64,000 nt of DNA from contig NZ_NSKE01000001.1 in the NCBI RefSeq assembly GCF_002287075.1, positions 528,795 to 592,794 of the forward strand, given 5' to 3'. The translations under genes and the position numbers were made by a program. This DNA comes from Fodinibius salipaludis (GTDB taxonomy: Bacteria > Bacteroidota > Rhodothermia > Balneolales > Balneolaceae). The notes beneath the pieces are model-generated. The model saw only the letters and a list, made by a program, of their open reading frames with translations, was not told the DNA's origin and ran no database searches. Positions 62,102 to 64,000 of this stretch are shown piece after piece. Position 1 is the first letter of the stretch. Each line of letters opens with the position of its first letter.

Positions 62102-63616
62102 TTATTGACTATGAGCGTGTTGGGGTAAAATGGATTCTAACCAAGAGCTTGACTCTTCATAATCCTCAACAACACTGGGAGCTTTTTCATTGGCAAAAGA
62201 CGCTACCATTCTCTCTACATCTGTTTTAAGGACAGTTACAGCGTTATTAATCAGATCTTTGTTAAAACCTTTATCACCGAGACGTAATGTAAGTTCAAGA
62301 GAAATTACACGGCTTAATATTTTCCCCAGTTCAACTAAGCGATCTTGGGCTAATGTGTGATCAATTTTAAAATCCAACAAGTCAGTGAAATAATCAGACG
62401 CACGTTCTGTAAGTTTATATTCACTCAAAAATTCATAAAGATTTTTGAGCTTCAGTTTGCGCATACTTTTCAATACGGATTCTGAAATTTGTTGGTAGAG
62501 GATATCATTTGAACCTTCAAAAATCTGGAAAGGACGGCTGTCAATAAGTGCTCGTCCTGCAATATGATCCAATCGATATCCCTTGGCTCCGGTCAACTGT
62601 AACAATGACTGTGAAGCCTGCTGCATCAGATCGGTAGTATAGGTCTTAATGGCATTTGCCGTAAGATCCATGTTGGATACATCTTTAGTAAGTGGCACAT
62701 TTTCACTGGTAAATGCACACATTGCAGAACACACCGTAAATGAAGATTGCAACCTATTTAATCTTTTCTTCACCTGGCCATAATTAAACAGACTTTGTCC
62801 TCCAACATAGCGCTCCTTACAGTGCGTAATGGCTTCATCCATCAATCGCTTCAAAAAGCCAATGCCCATTCCGGGGAATTGCAAGCGACTTCGGTGCAGT
62901 ACATCCAGCATCATCTTAATGCCAATAGACTTCGGCTGTAATTTATACTCCTCTGGTACCGTAATATCAATCTTATTTCTACCATAAGGCAGCATGTACA
63001 GCCCTAAATTTTTGTAATATTCTTCTACTTCAATCCCACCACGTTTGCTATCATGGATAAAGAAACCAATATCACGACCTAAGCCACCGCTACTACTTTC
63101 TTTACGAGCTGTAATCAACCAGAAGTCCGCTGCACCGGTCAATCCGGCCCAGTGCTTGGTTCCACTAACTTGAAACGCATCTCCATCACCAGATTCAACC
63201 CTTTGGTATGAAGTCTCCATATGTAGAGCATCAGAACCAAAATCAGGTTCTGTAATCATTAGGCCGCCCATATTATTCTCATGCAAGAATCGATCAAATA
63301 TAGGTTGCTTAATTTCTTCTTGCCCGTAATTGGCCACCGGTTGTAAGAAAAGTGCACCATTAATTCCCATCATTAATGAAAGCGGCAACGACTCATACGA
63401 ACTGGCTTCCAGCATTGATAACGCTTCATGGGTTTCAGCACCACGTCCTCCATACTCTTCAGGAATAAATACACTCAGTGGCTTGCAATCCATAACTTCA
63501 TCAAATATCTCATCAGGCAGACCACGGTTTAAGCTCAGCTCATCGATATCGCTTTTAACATTGAAGAGGCTGTGTAACTTATTTTTATATTGATTGATAA
63601 AATCAGAAAAATCCAT
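62102..63616 (-). CDS. Acyl-CoA dehydrogenase family protein
   Basis: 504 residues from ATG 63616. N-terminal helical domain to about 130, then MITEPDFGSDALHMETSYQR near 137 and GTKHWAGLTGAADFWLITA near 171, with the flavin-binding QIFEGSNDILYQQISESVLK near 360 (catalytic-base region). A C-terminal helical extension of about 110 residues exceeds the usual 380-400-residue form. It oxidises an acyl-CoA thioester with FAD. It could serve the beta-oxidation genes elsewhere in the window. It ends 27 nt ahead of the sirtuin gene on the same strand. Confidence 0.88.
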   Translation of the reverse strand: MDFSDFINQYKNKLHSLFNVKSDIDELSLNRGLPDEIFDEVMDCKPLSVFIPEEYGGRGAETHEALSMLEASSYESLPLSLMMGINGALFLQPVANYGQEEIKQPIFDRFLHENNMGGLMITEPDFGSDALHMETSYQRVESGDGDAFQVSGTKHWAGLTGAADFWLITARKESSSGGLGRDIGFFIHDSKRGGIEVEEYYKNLGLYMLPYGRNKIDITVPEEYKLQPKSIGIKMMLDVLHRSRLQFPGMGIGFLKRLMDEAITHCKERYVGGQSLFNYGQVKKRLNRLQSSFTVCSAMCAFTSENVPLTKDVSNMDLTANAIKTYTTDLMQQASQSLLQLTGAKGYRLDHIAGRALIDSRPFQIFEGSNDILYQQISESVLKSMRKLKLKNLYEFLSEYKLTERASDYFTDLLDFKIDHTLAQDRLVELGKILSRVISLELTLRLGDKGFNKDLINNAVTVLKTDVERMVASFANEKAPSVVEDYEESSSWLESILPQHAHSQ

Positions 63617-63756
63617 AACCCGATAACAATTTTTAAGAGAGTTTAAAACACCTATATCATTTAAATAACAAATATCCTTTCAAGTTTATAATATACCGAA
63701 TAATATTCCTTGGTTAAAACTTATTGGAGGGCTTTTTCATTGATTTTACACTTTAA

Positions 63757-63791
63757 AATAAAAAAGGTGACCCATCTGTGGATCACCTTTA
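63757..63791 (-). terminator. Rho-independent terminator of the rRNA operon
   Basis: Read on the minus strand, AAAGGTGATCC pairs with GGGTCACCTTT (one wobble) around a short loop and is followed by TTTTTTATTTT. It lies about 30 nt behind the 5S gene, as expected for the end of an rRNA operon. Confidence 0.85.
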
Positions 63792-63818
63792 TAATAACAA
63801 TACAAAAATAAAAAAAAG

Positions 63819-63932
63819 AGCGGGCGGGGACCTACGCTTCCTCCCTTGTGGGAAGTACCATCGGCGCTGCCGGGTGTCACGGCCGTGTTCGGGATGGGAA
63901 CGGGTGGAGCCCCGGCGCTTGGCCCGCCTGCT
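63819..63932 (-). rRNA. rrf: 5S ribosomal RNA
   Basis: The reverse complement holds the conserved 5S landmarks CCCATCCCGAACACGG and CAGCGCCGATGGTAC, and its ends pair (GGCGGG near 63928 with CCCGCC near 63823). About 112 nt. The ends are set by the terminal stem and are uncertain by a few bases. The rest of the operon lies beyond the right edge. Confidence 0.93.
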
Positions 63933-64000
63933 CAAAATTCGGTCAATATATCAAAGTCTTCGACGTAGTGATAGCTGAGAGTAAGGGAAGATCGGGGTGT
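63933..64000 (-). other. rRNA operon spacer or 23S tail
   Basis: 68 nt upstream of the 5S gene on the minus strand. It contains no gene I can define. It should be the 23S-5S spacer, possibly with the last bases of 23S; the sequence at hand does not let me place the 23S end. Confidence 0.5.

Noticed and set aside
1..64000. CRISPR arrays, tRNA genes, full-length transposases or integrases, prophage genes
   Set aside because: I saw no regularly spaced direct repeats, no cloverleaf-like tRNA sequence and no transposase or integrase motifs; tRNAs in particular could be missed by eye.

Overview
The window reads as the chromosome of a free-living, heterotrophic, aerobic member of the Bacteroidota/Balneolota group. 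The evidence is a SusC/SusD pair, BlaI with an M56/TonB protein, TPR-LuxR and propeller-type sensor proteins, HHRVKNN-type histidine kinases, and rather acidic proteins at moderate GC. The phylum-level call is inference; no 16S gene lies in the window. Shine-Dalgarno sequences are rare, and several starts were moved from upstream TTG or repeat-derived codons to the first plausible ATG.

Layout. 1-5824 (minus): a carbohydrate uptake locus with a GH127-type beta-L-arabinofuranosidase (cut by the window edge), SusD and SusC. 5825-6963: a noncoding stretch, then a decayed LOG/TIGR00725-family gene. 6964-10984 (plus): a BlaI/M56 regulatory pair, a phosphatidylcholine-synthase-like enzyme, a PspC protein and a Gfo/Idh-like protein. 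10981-17448 (minus): a fatty-acid beta-oxidation block (dienoyl/enoyl-CoA reductase-type SDR, thiolase, FadB-like fusion, acyl-CoA synthetase). 17588-38742: mixed housekeeping and envelope genes, including a second acyl-CoA ligase, Pcm, an apparently degenerate histidine kinase, a subtilisin lipoprotein, a DbpA-domain/SF1 helicase fusion, methyltransferases, OsmC, an MddA-like enzyme and a TPR-LuxR protein, ending with homogentisate dioxygenase and 4-hydroxyphenylpyruvate dioxygenase (tyrosine catabolism). 38943-49618 (plus): a phenylacetyl-CoA epoxidation/ring-opening operon, paaABCD-G-H-I-J-Y-Z plus an enoyl-CoA hydratase. 49635-63616: an AlkD-like gene with a -1 frameshift at a slippery heptamer, two more sensor kinases, a fused E1 dehydrogenase, an aminotransferase, an SDR, a GDSL hydrolase, a cysteine-free sirtuin and an acyl-CoA dehydrogenase. 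63757-64000 (minus): the tail of an rRNA operon (5S gene and terminator).

How it fits together: tyrosine, phenylacetate, fatty acid and possibly branched-chain keto acid catabolism all feed acetyl-CoA, succinyl-CoA or related intermediates. paaE (the epoxidase reductase) and paaK (phenylacetate-CoA ligase) are not in the window, so the paa pathway needs genes elsewhere.

The most interesting unexplained structure is a set of imperfect inverted repeats sitting 0-10 nt behind stop codons throughout the catabolic operons. Two of them enclose small four-helix-bundle genes (18131-18487 and 45553-45987), with arms resembling those of the gene-less hairpins. This looks like a family of small elements with gene-bearing and gene-less forms that prefers positions just behind stop codons.
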